A stretch of 64,000 nt of DNA from NCBI GenBank assembly GCA_018398585.1, contig JAGTTD010000014.1:18971387-19035386 (forward strand), in the 5' to 3' direction. The notes under the pieces were generated by a model, which saw only the letters and a list, made by a program, of their open reading frames with translations, was not told where the DNA came from and did not search any database. The position numbers and the translations under genes were made by a program. Shown piece after piece: positions 54,735 to 64,000 of the stretch. Positions within the stretch are counted from its first letter, which is position 1. Each line of letters opens with the position of its first letter. This DNA comes from Simmondsia chinensis (taxonomy: Eukaryota; Streptophyta; Magnoliopsida; Caryophyllales; Simmondsiaceae).

Positions 54735-55078
54735 AGATTATGAGATAATCTGCATTGCGGTACTGTTTTAAATAAAACTTAATTTCTATAAATTAATTTA
54801 ATTTTTAAATGAGATTCTAAAACAGATTATGGGATAATCTAAATTATAAGTTGCTACTATTTCAAATAAAAAATTAATTAATCAATTTTGTTTAATTTTA
54901 TAATAAGATTCTAAGGTAGATTATAAGATAATCTATGTAATAAGTTCTAAGGTAGATTATAAGATAATCTATGTAATAAGAAGGTAGTGTTTTAAATTTA
55001 AAAAATTGACAAATTAATTAATTGTATTAGTTAATTTAATTTTGGAATGAGATTCTAAAGTGGATTATGAGATAATCC
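54735..55078 (+). repeat. Five hairpins AGATTAT-N3-ATAATCT in leader of D
   Basis: Perfect 7-bp stems with 3-nt loops at 54735-54751, 54824-54840, 54918-54934, 54954-54970 and 55062-55078. Four follow the word GAGATTCTA or a close variant. The repeated context (AATTTTTGAATGAGATTCT) shows that they arose by repeat expansion. Related sites in C include 26652-26668. Confidence 0.78.
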
Positions 55079-55654
55079 AAATTGTAAATGCAAGTTAGTT
55101 CAAAACCACTAGTTTATAAAAAATCAAGCGGAAGCAAGGTTTAATTGTTGAAATCTCACGGTCTCCATTGCTGGTCTAGCAGTATAATACATCGATAGAC
55201 CTCCCGGGGTTTGTAGATTATAAGGTTAGACTTATATTAGGATAAACCAAAGTGCAAAGAAGCAATGCGATCATGCTGCCGTGGAGTACTACATGTATTT
55301 ATATTGAGGTTTAGGTAATGGCTTACACTTGACTTGCATGATGCATTCGCCTTCCCAAGGAGCTCTGTTGTGTTATGTTAGAGACTAAGCTAAAGTGGTG
55401 AGTTAATCAATTTTAGTAAGAGTTACAAGAAAGCACGTTAATTGAGAATAGTTCCCACTCAAACTAGGTTCGTGCGACCCTGCTGTCGGGGAGTAATGAG
55501 TGGCATGTTTGGGTCATCATTGCATGCATTATAGTTCAGTTTAGTAGACACCTGGCTTATTGTGTATGCTAAACTAAAAGAATAGATATCACTGCATTAT
55601 ACATGGCTCTTGTTAGCCAGTTATACAATTATTTGCATTTATAGTATTTTCAAA

Positions 55655-56660
55655 ATGGATACGGCTTCTAAGCTTCACTTGATTCTAATGCATAATGCAC
55701 TCAATGGACCAAATTACATTGTCTGAAAAAAACAAGTTTGACTTAGTTATTACTCACATTGGACTTGAGTTTGTTCTTACTAAAGCTTGTCCACCAATGC
55801 CCACTGTTAATTGCATAGGTACTGAAAAAGTGCGTTACAAACACTGACACAGGGCTAATGAGTTAGCCAAGTGCTATATATTGACCTTAGTGTTAGAAGT
55901 GCTCAAGCATCAGATGCTTGAGAAACAAATAGCGGCTGAGATGATTAAACATTTGCAATATGTTAGAAGTGCACCAATGCCCACTGTTAATTGCATAAGT
56001 ACTGAAAAAGCGCATTACAAACACTGACACAGGGCTAATGAGTTAGCCAAGTGCTATATATTGACCTTAGTGTTAGAAGTGCTCAAGCATCAGATGCTTG
56101 AGAAACAAATAGCGGCTGAGATGATTAAACATTTGCAAGAAATGTTCGAGGAGCAATACAAAGCAGCGAAGCAAGAACTCATATTACTCAACATGAGGTT
56201 GTTCGAAGGAATACTAGTTGAGGAACACATCATGAATTTGATGGCGTGTTTTTTTAAACTGAAAATCCTCGTTTGACAATCAGACTAAGCAAGATATCAT
56301 CCTCAGTTCTTTGTCCAGCTTATTCACTTAGTTCAGGCTAATTTTTTTGCATGAACAATAAAAGGTATTCGCTGCCTAAACTAATGAAAGATTTACAAGC
56401 AATAGAGGACTTGATGTGGGGTATGAGGAGTGCCCAATAATTGGAGATGAGCTACAGCTCGCAAGTCAAAGGAAAGTGTTTCCTTTGCAAAGAAGTGGGC
56501 CACTAGAAAGGTCACTACACTAAGGACTTAGCTGCACTATCTGCAAAGACTGCTAAGCCATCTAATGAAGGTATGTTGATATCTCACTTAATTGAGTCAT
56601 ATACAATTGAGAGTCCACCAGAATCTTAGTGTGTGGACTCAAATTTAATTGACCATGTCT
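55655..56660 (+). pseudogene. Copia D gag
   Basis: ATG at 55655 (MDTASKLHLILMHNALNGPN), then HIGLEFVLTKACPPMPTVN in a shifted frame, ANELAKCYILTLVLEVLKHQMLEKQIAAEMIKHLQEMFEEQYKAAKQELILLNMRLFEG and EEHIMNLMACF. This is the UBN2-type copia capsid and parallels C. A knuckle-like CFLCKEVGHxKGH-type stretch lies near 56475. The frame is disrupted by a 180-bp tandem duplication (55792-56138) and several stops. Confidence 0.78.
55792..56138 (+). repeat. 180-bp tandem duplication inside copia D gag
   Basis: The segment from CACCAATGCCCACTGTTAAT recurs 180 bp later and is nearly identical (differences such as ATAGGT/ATAAGT and GTGCGT/GCGCAT). The joint shares the word TGTTAGAAGTGC, consistent with slippage or unequal exchange at a short repeat. 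It postdates the loss of function or caused it. Confidence 0.9.
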
Positions 56661-57050
56661 ATAATATGCTACAAGGGCTCAAGCTAACCAGGAAGCTGAA
56701 TAAGGGAAAGCTGTGCATGATGGTTGGAGACGTTATAACAGTAGCGGTCTTAGGAATAGGAGATGTTAGCTTAGTATTTAGTGTTAGAGTTTTGATTTAA
56801 AAAAAAATATTTATTTGTACCTATACTGTACAGGAATTTGATTCAGGTGTTTCATTTTTTGGATAATTGTTATTCATTTAATTTTGGTTTTAAACATGTC
56901 ATTACAAAAAAATAAATGGTTTTATATGCAAAAGTACATGTATAAATGGTTTATTCATGTTGTTTCCTAATCAAAACTTGAAATGATTCTAACACAAGCT
57001 CATTTGTTCAATCTCTTAAAAGAAAACAACCTAAAAGGGATATTGCCTAC
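56661..57050 (+). pseudogene. Copia D protease remnant
   Basis: On the plus strand a VWTQI/CVDSNL-like stretch (56630-56650, TGTGTGGACTCAAATTTAATTGACCATG) stands where the family has CVDSGSTDHV. It is followed by an ARKLNKGK block (56685-56715). The next 250 bases are AT-rich debris aligned in order with the equivalent part of C. Confidence 0.5.
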
Positions 57051-57900
57051 ACATGGCAATGATGTTTAGGTTACACTAATTCCAGCAGGATCCAAAGACT
57101 GGTAAAAGATGGACTGAGAAAGCCTTTGGACTTGAGGTTATTACTAGTCTACGAATCCTGCATAGAATGAAAGATGACCAAAACTGTCTTTAAGAGTAAA
57201 GGTAGTAGGGTTGGTGACTTGCTTGAGCTGGTTCGCACATATGTATGTTTGACCAATAAATGTTCAGGAAAGAGGTGGGTAATGAGTACTTCATCACATT
57301 TACTGATAATTACTTAGGTAAACAAGTTAAGTCACTTCGATTAGATCGAGGTGAGGAATATCTTTTGGGTGAGTTTCTGGATTTCCAAGCTGCAAATGGG
57401 ATAAGAGCTCAGCTTTCTGCTCCAGGTACACTGCAGTAGAGTAGTGTTGTAGAAAGAAGCAATATGACATTGTTAGAGATGGTGAGGTCCATGATGGGTC
57501 ATTCTACTTTACCAATCTCTTTTTGGGGTTATTCTAAAGGAATAAGGGTGGTCTTATCTACAGCCCTTTTGATCAAAAGGTTTTTGTAAGTGCAAATGCA
57601 AAAATTTTAAAAGAGGATTTTGTAGTAGACTACAAAAGTAAAAGCAAAGCAGTGTTGGAGGAATTAAAAGAAAATGATGCTAATTCTGAACAGCAAGACA
57701 CAACTCGGAATACAGTGAATGCATTAGATGCAGCTACTATTAGGGTGGAGAATGTTCTAAGTACACGAGAGCCTAAGCGTAGTGGGAGAATTTTTAGGGC
57801 ACCTGATAGGTTCATGATGGGAGCCTTAGTGGTTAACCATGACATTAAATCTGATCCTATCTGCTATAATGAGGCAATTAAAGATAAGGATGCTGATTAA
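57051..57900 (+). pseudogene. Copia D integrase and interdomain region
   Basis: Integrase blocks in order: LRLDRGEEYLLGEFLDF (57337-57387), LSAPGTLQ followed by a stop where CAG is usual, SSVVERSNMTLLEMVRSMMGHSTLPISFWGY (57440-57530). The catalytic Asp and Glu positions are visible. The frame at 57652-57900 carries ARRSGRIFRAPDRFMM-type sequence (EPKRSGRIFRAPDRFMMGA) that joins integrase to RT. The QNGVAERRNRTLL-type block is the mark of copia integrases of the Tork type. Confidence 0.8.
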
Positions 57901-58745
57901 GGGGTCTTAGCAATGAAATTTGAGATAAGATCTATGTATTCTAATTAGGTTTGGAATCTTATAAAGGCACTTGTTGGAATTAAGCCCATTGTTTGTAAAT
58001 GGGTCTATGAGATGAAAAGAGGAGTGGATGGGAAGGTAGAGATCTTCAAGGCAAGACTGGTTGCTAAGGGCTTTACCTAAAACAAAGGAATCAATGATGA
58101 TGGGACCTTCTTACTAGTAGCCATGCTAAAGTCTATAAAGATACTCTTATCCATTGCAGTTCATTATGAGATTTTGCATATGGAAGTCAAAACGGCCCTT
58201 TCGAATGGTCGTCTTGAAGAAGACATCTATATGGTGCAACTAGATGGATTCATTGGAAAAAATCAAGAGCATATGTTATGCAAACTAAAGAAGTCCATAT
58301 ATGGATTGACGCAAGCATCACGCTCATGGAATATTAGATTCAATGAAGCAATTAAGTCTTATGGTTTTAAGCAATTGGTTGACAAACCAGGCATGTACAA
58401 ACAACGTGAAGACAAAGTAGTGACTTTCTTAAGTCTTGTATGTCGGCAATAAACTACTCATTGGGAATGATGTAGGGGTGTTATCAGCTGTAAAGATTTG
58501 GTTGTCAAGTCAATTCAATTACATGATGATCTTTCAAAGTGACGAGCTGGTTCTAGTTGGATATACTGACTCTGATTTCCATTCAGATAGCGATGCCAGA
58601 CGTTTGACGTCTAGGTATGTTTTTACCATTGGACTAGGAGCCAATAGTGGGAGGAATGTTAAGCAGTATTGTATTGCTGACTTTACCATAGACGCTAAAT
58701 ACACTGTAGCTTCAGAAGTTATAAAAGAGGGCGTGTCGGTTTAGA
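57901..58745 (+). pseudogene. Copia D reverse transcriptase and RNase H
   Basis: RT blocks: CKWVYEMKRGVDGKVEIFKARLVAKGFT (57999-58076), VAMLKSIKILLSIA (58120), MEVKTALSNGRLEEDIYMVQLDGF (58180), LCKLKKSIYGLTQASRSWNIRF (58275) and the site LYVGNKLLIGND (58435), where YVGN replaces YVDD, so catalysis is lost. RNase H has GYTDSDFHSDSDARRLTSRYVFTIGLGANSG and a variant end NVKQYCIADFTIDAKYTVASE (58560-58725). The family block SGRNVKQYCI is shared with C. Confidence 0.85.
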
Positions 58746-58831
58746 TAGAATAATAATAACAGACTTAGTAGACCTTTATATCTTCCATAGAAGGGATGAG
58801 TATAAAGGTTGTAATAAATTGTATTTAGTAC

Positions 58832-58842
58832 AAGTGAGAGAT
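58832..58842 (+). other. Polypurine tract of copia D
   Basis: AAGTGAGAGAT directly before the LTR start TGTTAGTAACGGGG. It corresponds to 17542-17554 in C. Confidence 0.8.
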
Positions 58843-58941
58843 TGTTAGTAACGGGGTCCTAAAAATCCAAAATTTTCCGGTAAATGTTATTTGATTAATG
58901 AATAAAATTGAAGTTACAGTCGTTTCTATTTGTAATGAATT
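58843..58941 (+). repeat. First 99 bp of the 3' LTR of copia D
   Basis: TGTTAGTAACGGGGTCC and the word AAAATTGAAGTTACAGTCG align with the LTR starts of C (TGTTAGGAATAGTGTCC; AAAATTGAAGTTCCAGTCG). The match ends at about 58941, where TGGTCGGGGCGC begins. Confidence 0.82.
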
Positions 58942-59265
58942 TGGTCGGGGCGCTTATTCATCACTTTGGAGTTCTGTACGAGGTGGGCTCATTAGGATGA
59001 GCTGAACTCAAGCTCTAACTGCATGTGCGACTTGATATTCCCTACAAGATCAAACGAAAGGTTAGAGGGGCCCATGGAGCAACCCACGGGGGACTCCTCT
59101 GACGCTCAAGTCAGTATCCATATTATGAAATAGTAAATAAGGGCAAGTAATAAATGAAATAATAAAGATGAAATACCTAGCCAGAGGAGAGTAAGGCGCT
59201 TGAATGATTATTGCTCTGGGGATATGATTGTAGGAATGGGCCATGGTGAAGAAGATGCGTAGTCC

Positions 59266-59273
59266 TTTTTATA
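59266..59273 (-). promoter_or_regulatory. TATA box of the Tat-type LTR
   Basis: Minus-strand GCCTTTATAAAAAGGACTACG, the only strong TATA box nearby. It is oriented away from the minisatellite, which therefore lies in U3. Confidence 0.55.
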
Positions 59274-59458
59274 AAGGCAGCTTATTTTTGGATGAGTAGT
59301 ACTTTACTTAAAGAGGAAGGATCGTTTTAGATGACTATGACTTTACTTAAAGATGAAGGATCTTTGTGGATGGGTATGTTTGATTCTATCCTTTTGTACT
59401 TGTGCATAAATATGTTTTGGAGGGATAAAACAGGTGAATTATGTTAAGTTGGTTAAAG

Positions 59459-59880
59459 TGGGCAAATTGTGTTAATTCTACCTCTACGACGCGAACTGTG
59501 TTGCTTTTCCTCTACTGGGCAAATTGTGTTGATTTTACCCCTACAGGGCGAATTGTGTTGATTTTGCCCCTACTGGGTGAGTTGTGTTGATTTTACCCCT
59601 ACTGGGCAATTTTGTTGATTTTGCCTCTACTAGGCGAATTGCGTTAATTTTACCTCTACTGGGTGAATTGTGTTACTTTTGCCTTTACTAGGAAAATTGT
59701 GTTGATTTTGCCTCTACTGCGCGAATTGTGTTGATTTTGCCTATACTTGTGATTGTGTTGATTTTGCCTCTACTGCGCTAATTATGTTGATTTTGCCTCT
59801 ACTGGGCGAATTGTGTTGATTTTACCCGTACTGGGCAAATTATGTTGTTTTACCCTTACCAGGCAAATTGTGTTCTTTTA
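59459..59880. repeat. 29-bp minisatellite (about 14 units)
   Basis: Consensus about GGGCGAATTGTGTTGATTTT plus GCCTCTACT. Units vary by single changes (GCCTC/ACCCC, GGGCG/TGCGC) and rare indels. It is placed 190 to 610 bp upstream of the TATA box on the minus strand. Repeats are adjacent without unique spacers. Confidence 0.93.
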
Positions 59881-60700
59881 ATTTGTTTTTTGTCCAAATA
59901 ATTGTGTTTGTAGCCTACTTGCCCATCTACAATAGGAAGTTGCTCAATTATAGTTTACCAACATATTAGTCCCCCTACTTTGTGAGCGAACCTCGGTCAT
60001 TCCAAGTTCAGTCACGAAGTAATAAATCTGTTTTACTTTGAGCTTGCTACTGTACCTTATTTTCTTGAGTGATGGAGGTATTCCGTGTCCCTTTTTGGCC
60101 CTTCATAACTGTCATTGATTTGAATAACATGGTTTGGAATTACTGATCACGTGCCACAACTGTATGTATAGGATTATAAAGGTGGCTAAGAAGATAAAGA
60201 TAATACCTTACATTGCCCGTATTAAGTTGTTAACTCGTCGGAGTATTAGATAGCTTAGTACAAGGTTGGTTGGGGTGTGAATTACTCAGGCGTAATAAGA
60301 AACGCGGCTTATTTCGGATTCTCTTAGTGGAAATATTTTGTCAAGCTATGATAAGCAACTAAATTTGACAATCATAGTTTGATTTACGACGAGTAGCGAA
60401 GTCTTCCGATTATGCCATAATGTTGTATAGCGTAGCACGATTGAAGACGAAGTTCACTAGTTTTGAAGAGGATTGCCCCTGATGGATGGGTAATTCACGA
60501 CTTGTAATTATTTTTGCCTGCTTGACATCGCATGAAAAGAATGTACTTTCAATTATTGCTCTTTGTGAAGCTTTTTGATTTTGGAGTGTTTTAGCCTTTG
60601 TGACTGAGATGGTGCCTAACCTGTGACCTGGGGGTGAATTTTCATAGCCGTAAAAAATGATCTGTGCCACCAAGATGAAGGTGCCGATGTTATGAATTAA
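59881..60700. other. Non-coding stretch between the two U3 repeats
   Basis: No gene or family signature. GAAGACGAAGTTCACTAG near 60445 is a lone degenerate relative of the repeat at 60701-60990, so that array may once have been longer. Confidence 0.4.
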
Positions 60701-60990
60701 GACGAAGTTCCCCAGTCCTACAATGATTTATACCATAGTTGAAATGAAGTTCGGATTGCGAATAGGGGTGAAGTCTCCCAGCCCTAAAATGATGAGTACC
60801 ATCGTTGATGAAATGACTGAGGCGAAATCCTCCAGTCCTAAAATGGTTTTTGCCATCATTGTAATGAAGTTCGGGCTGTGAATGGGGACGAAGTCTCCTA
60901 GCCCAACAATGATCTGTACCACCGTTGATGAAATGACAGACGCAAAGTCCCCTAGTCCTTAAATGATTTTGACACCATCATGGATAAGGA
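60701..60990. repeat. 120-bp compound repeat (66-bp and 54-bp units alternating)
   Basis: The word GRCGAAGTCTCCYAGYCCTA starts at about 60701, 60767, 60821, 60887 and 60940, giving spacings of 66, 54, 66 and 53. Long units contain GAAATGAAGTTCGGRYTGYGAAT; short units contain CGTTGATGAAATGACNGA. This is a two-part higher-order repeat of about 120 bp in 2.4 copies. Confidence 0.88.
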
Positions 60991-61690
60991 ATGACGAATG
61001 ATGGCAAGTCTTCCAGCTACCACCACTTATGAAATGATTTTTGACGGGGACGCATTTTTGAAATTTGATCTTACTTGATTTAGCCAGGCTAAATAGTATT
61101 TCCCAAAGGGTACTTAGCATATAGTCATGTATGATTTTGGGAGATGGTGATATCGCAGCTTACAAAGCAAGTCAAGTATGGTGAAATTCCATCTTTTTGA
61201 CAAAATAGCCCTTGCTAGTGTTTTGTAGGCGAAACATTGCCACGTTGGCACATGACGAGTAGCTTTTGCCATAACAGCACATCGAGTTCCCCTTGGATGA
61301 ATTGTTTGCTTTGGGATTTTCTTTGGAGGTTTATAAAATATGCCACTAAGAAATTCATATAGTAATTGGATTAGTCATGGATGGAGAGAGGCAAATGACA
61401 AGCCTTGTGAATTCCAAGGGAGTTATGAGGTCTCTTACGTGTGTAGATAAAGTCCTTGGAATGAATCGTGGAACACAGGCTTCTTGTTACAAGTACTTTT
61501 ATTATTTAAAACTCAATACTCATATTTGTTCTTTGATTTACACTCATGTTTTGGTGTTGGATAATGTGCATTTTGTATTTCAAAATCATTAAGTGTAGGG
61601 TCAATGACCTTGTTCTGTTAATACCCTTAATTTAGAATTATCGTGTCTAATTGTTAATTTGATTATTTATGAGTAAGGATCTGGCAAAGT
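60991..61690. other. Non-coding stretch, nothing recognised
   Basis: No family signature on either strand. The short frame at 61377-61592 has no recognisable feature. The stretch probably holds the outer end of the Tat-type LTR, but the border could not be seen. Confidence 0.35.
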
Positions 61691-62050
61691 ACAACTTAGT
61701 CGAACCAGAATTGTAAAAAATTTGTTTAACTAGAGTTAACGTGAAGTAGAATCGTGATAAAAATTGATCCAATTAGGGTTTAATTTGATCGAGAACTGGA
61801 ACAAATCAAGAATGGGTCAAACTAAGATTGTGATAACAACTGATGCACTCATGGTTTATTTGAATAAGGGTTGTAACAAAACATGAACCACTTATGGTTG
61901 AAGTAACTGAAATTATAATGAAAATTGACCAGTTTAGGGTTAGAGTAAACTGACATGATAGTGAAAATTGACCCATTTAAATTTAAATGGAATTAAGATA
62001 GTAATTAAAATGACTCTTTCAAGGTTAAATTAAGCTAAGATTGTCATACA
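61691..62050. repeat. Degenerate repeat of about 45 bp (about eight units)
   Basis: The theme GTGAAAATTGACCCATTTAG followed by GGTTTAA and GAATTAAGATNG recurs from about 61700 to 62050 (for example 61755, 61822, 61920, 61962), heavily diverged. It is not the same unit as the other arrays. Confidence 0.6.
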
Positions 62051-62432
62051 AATTTACCTGAATTTGGGTTTGAAAGAGAGGGCAAGGGTGTGACCATGGT
62101 GGGTGGCGAACGATCAGTGATGACCGGCGTGCCAGTGGTAGTTGTTGTGCATCGAGGGCAGTGGTGGATATGGGTGTTATGTCGGTGCCAACATGTGATG
62201 GGAATAATGATAGTGGTGGTGGAAGATGAAGCTTCACACACGGTGAACGAAGCATCACGTGGTGGTGACTTTTGAGAGGGTGGTGGTTAAACTCCCATGT
62301 GTCACGGGAAAAAAGCCTTTTTGCCTTGATTACCACCCGACCTGGTCACCCTCTGACGCAAGCAAGTAGTGAGAATGACGACGGCGACTTGGGATGGTGA
62401 TTTTCTTACGGTAAGAGAAGCGTTAAGGATAA
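62051..62432. other. GT-rich stretch before the A-family LTR
   Basis: Less AT-rich than its surroundings, with many GTGGTGG words on the plus strand. Short frames on both strands have no signature. The last bases before 62433 (GATAA) would be the target duplication of the neighbouring element, but the other side is not in the window. Confidence 0.4.
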
Positions 62433-62773
62433 TGTTATAGTTCAAGAACGATCTTGAACTATAAGCTAGGGATTTGAGAATATGAGATGAGAAAGAAGTG
62501 AAGGAGATGAGAAATAGAGAGAATTTAGGGTCAAGAGAAGAGAGATATCAATTTCATTATATGAGATCATCAATACAAGCTAGCTACCTTTATAGAACAA
62601 GATAAGATGAAATTAGGAAGAAAATATCTAAAGTGACAATGCATCTGGACACCTTCTTTAACAGACTTAACTAACAAGCATTACAGGCGCCAAAATGCAC
62701 TTTAAATCCTACAGCTATTACATCAATAAAACACAAACATTTTAATACTCAAAATTGAAATAGAATCATAACA
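62433..62773 (-). repeat. 3' LTR of second A-family chromovirus (341 bp)
   Basis: Minus-strand start TGTTATGATTCTATTTC at 62773 and end GAACTATAACA at 62433. It has a TATA box (minus-strand CTATAAAGG, 62588-62596) and, downstream, TTTCTCATCTCCTTCAC, shared with the short block at 33264-33429. It is probably the full LTR of this family. Confidence 0.82.
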
Positions 62774-63793
62774 ATGTCTTCCTCTAAAGACCATTCTCAA
62801 GAATGAAAGGATGGAAATTCACTTTGAAGGAACTTAAGATTCTCCCAAGTTGAATCTTCTTTGGCTAAGTTGCTCTACATTGCTAGGCCCTCTTCAACCA
62901 GCTTCCCACCTTGCTGAATGACTTGAGAATCCAAGGTAGTAGCAGGTACCTGCAAAAGAGCTTGACCAGAACCAGTCTCGGGATGGTTAGGAGAGCAAGA
63001 CTTCCCTCTTTCCACATGTTTCTTTTGGAGAGAAACATGGAACACATGATGAACGTATGAACCAGATGGAAGCTCCAATCTATAAGAAACTTTGCCCAAC
63101 CTCTCAAGTATATTATAGGGACCAAAATAACGAGCATTGAGCTTAACACTTTTGTGCAGAGCCACTGTGGATTGTCTGTATGGCGGTAACTTCAAGTATA
63201 CCAGATCTCCCAACTCAAAAAGCTTGTCTAAATGCTTCTTGTCTGCATAATACTTCATCCTTACTTGAGCCAAGTGAAGGTTATCTTTGAGTACATGAAC
63301 TAATTGCATCCTCTGTTGCTGCAAATCAGACACATCTGGAACTAAATTGTTGATCCTTTGTAAAGCCAATGGAGAGGGAGGATCATACCCATATAATGCT
63401 TTTAAGGTACTTGTGCTAATATATGAATGAGCATGCGTGTTAAACCAAAATTCTGCCAGTGACAACCACCGGCACCACTCCTTAGGATAGTTAAACGTCA
63501 TACTCCTCAAGTACTGCTCAATGCTCCGTTTAACCCACTCTGATTGTCCATCAGTCTGAGGATGATAGGAATAACTTAAGGCCAAGGTAGTAGCCAAGAG
63601 AAGGAAAAACTCCTTCTAGAAATTGCTGGTGAAAAGCCTGTCACGGTCAGAAATTATGGACTTTAGTAGACCATGCAACTTGTTAATGCTATCCAAGAAG
63701 ACTTTGGCTAGTCTTTAAACTGTAATTGGACGGGACAATGCCACAAAGTGACTGAATTTGGTGAAGTGATCCACAACTACCTATATGACTTCC
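62774..63793 (-). pseudogene. Second A-family chromovirus: integrase and chromodomain
   Basis: From right to left on the minus strand: VVVDHFTKFSHFVALSRPI (63770), SIISDRDRLFTSNF and a stop (63620), then a clean frame 63597-62875 with YHPQTDGQSEWVKRSIEQYLRSMTFNYPKEWCRWLSLAEF, KALYGYDPPSP, LGDLVYLKLPPYRQS, GPYNILERLGKVSYRLELPSG and HHVFHVSLQKKH. A TAG at 62875-62877 interrupts the chromodomain, and the same frame then goes on with EDSTWENLKF and FPSF. The purine tract (62774-62790) and the LTR follow. The zinc-binding region, RT and gag are absent: the copy is cut at 63793 by the next element. Confidence 0.88.
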
Positions 63794-64000
63794 TGTTATG
63801 ATTCTCATAGTAGGGGGCATATGAAATAAAATATAAATGTAATAAGGCGTGGAATCGAGCCTATTGAGTTGTAATAACTAGTTGATATTGTAATAGCTAG
63901 TGATATTGTAATTAGTAGCTTAAGCCTTGGTGAAGTCATGTAATAAGTGAGGTCTAGAGCTTAGGTGGTCAATGCCGGTCAATAGTGGCAGCTTAGTGAG
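63794..64000 (+). repeat. Start of an unidentified LTR cutting the A-family integrase
   Basis: The integrase frame ends abruptly and TGTTATGATTCTCATAGTAG begins, a TG start preceded by CTTCC. The following 200 bases are non-coding and not related to A beyond the first dozen bases. The layout fits a new LTR element inserted here and running off the right edge. Confidence 0.5.

Larger units (their letters stand above)
54102..55654 (+). other. Untranslated leader of copia D
   Basis: About 1.55 kb, AT-rich, without a coding frame. It contains a 49-bp tandem repeat (54389-54575), five near-perfect hairpins (54735-55078) and, at 55450-55510, the block GTGCGACCCTGCTGTCGGGGAGTAATGAG, which is shared in reverse complement with C (about 26035-26060). 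Confidence 0.75.
52976..58941 (+). mobile_element. Ty1/copia element D (same family as C), truncated at both ends
   Basis: Plus-strand element with a partial 5' LTR, primer site, long leader, gag, protease, integrase, RT, RNase H, purine tract and the first 99 bp of the 3' LTR. Many protein blocks and leader motifs match C. The 5' LTR lacks roughly the first 1.1 kb. The 3' LTR is interrupted at 58941 by an unrelated LTR. Stops and shifts throughout show it is inactive. Confidence 0.85.
58942..61600 (-). repeat. Probable LTR of a Tat-type element inserted in copia D
   Basis: Non-coding. On the minus strand a TATA box (59266-59273) is followed by a leader and by GACTTGAGCGTCAGAGGAGT near 59110, a phrase of the kind seen downstream of the promoter in Tat/Ogre-like LTRs. 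The minus-strand end ...GCGCCCCGACCA is a CA terminus abutting the D LTR. Upstream of the TATA box (U3) lie a 29-bp minisatellite and a 120-bp compound repeat. The U3 start was not found; 61600 is only a working limit. No coding part is in the window. Confidence 0.45.

Noticed and set aside
59459..59880. 29-bp array considered as a CRISPR-like array
   Set aside because: The repeat length is suggestive, but there are no spacers between the units.
62025..62336. Minus-strand frame of 103 codons (and overlapping frames on both strands)
   Set aside because: Low-complexity composition, no signature; it overlaps the end of a degenerate repeat and several equal-length frames in the same place.

Overview
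The window is nuclear DNA of a flowering plant. The evidence is one intact, intron-free gene for a chloroplast protein, RAF1 (Rubisco accumulation factor 1, 7831-9171, minus strand), lying in a dense mass of plant-type retrotransposons: Ty3/gypsy of the chromovirus, Athila and Tat groups, Ty1/copia with tRNA-iMet primer sites, LINEs and a TS-like SINE. The species cannot be named from the sequence. No rRNA, tRNA, CRISPR array or bacterial-type operon was seen. Apart from RAF1, every coding region recognised is a decayed transposable-element gene.

Left third (1-12.6 kb). A copia LTR (1-1127) enters from the left edge. A decayed Tat-like element follows, read leftwards: reverse transcriptase/RNase H at 4125-5560, an antisense plant-mobile-domain reading frame at 3047-4153, and an LTR-like segment with a TATA box near 2251. 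RAF1 is next, with a LINE relic (9460-10430) about 290 bp upstream of its start codon. Two Tat fragments then lie head to head: a pol start on the minus strand (10700-10975) and a gag on the plus strand (10980-12360).

Centre (12.6-38.6 kb). A Reina-like chromovirus A (12617-33429) is split by a 16.6 kb copia element C (15321-31956), with matching 5-bp target duplications. C is in turn split by a Galadriel-like chromovirus F (19446-25441, target duplication CTTAG), by a LINE-like insertion (27469-29294) and by a TS-type SINE (30059-30185). Chromovirus B, probably Tekay/Del type, follows directly (33430-38560). One LTR-like block serves as the right end of A and the left end of B.

Right part (38.6-64 kb). 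A minisatellite of about 39 bp spans 38582-43107 and is interrupted by a LINE fragment with 14-bp target duplications (40774-42049). It ends where an Athila-like element E begins (43108-52975, minus strand, tRNA-Asp primer site). E is fused to a copia element D (52976-58941, plus strand) of the same family as C and the left-edge LTR. D's 3' LTR is cut by what looks like the LTR of a Tat-type element (58942 to about 61600), carrying a 29-bp minisatellite and a 120-bp two-part repeat upstream of its TATA box. After a further degenerate repeat, a second A-family chromovirus (62433-63793, minus strand) is cut by the start of a new LTR at 63794.

The elements do not work together as a pathway. The window is best read as a layered insertion history around a single housekeeping photosynthesis gene. 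The points most worth a second look are repeated palindromes and hairpins in the control regions of the copia family, the antisense mobile-domain frame, the A/B shared LTR, and the minisatellites.
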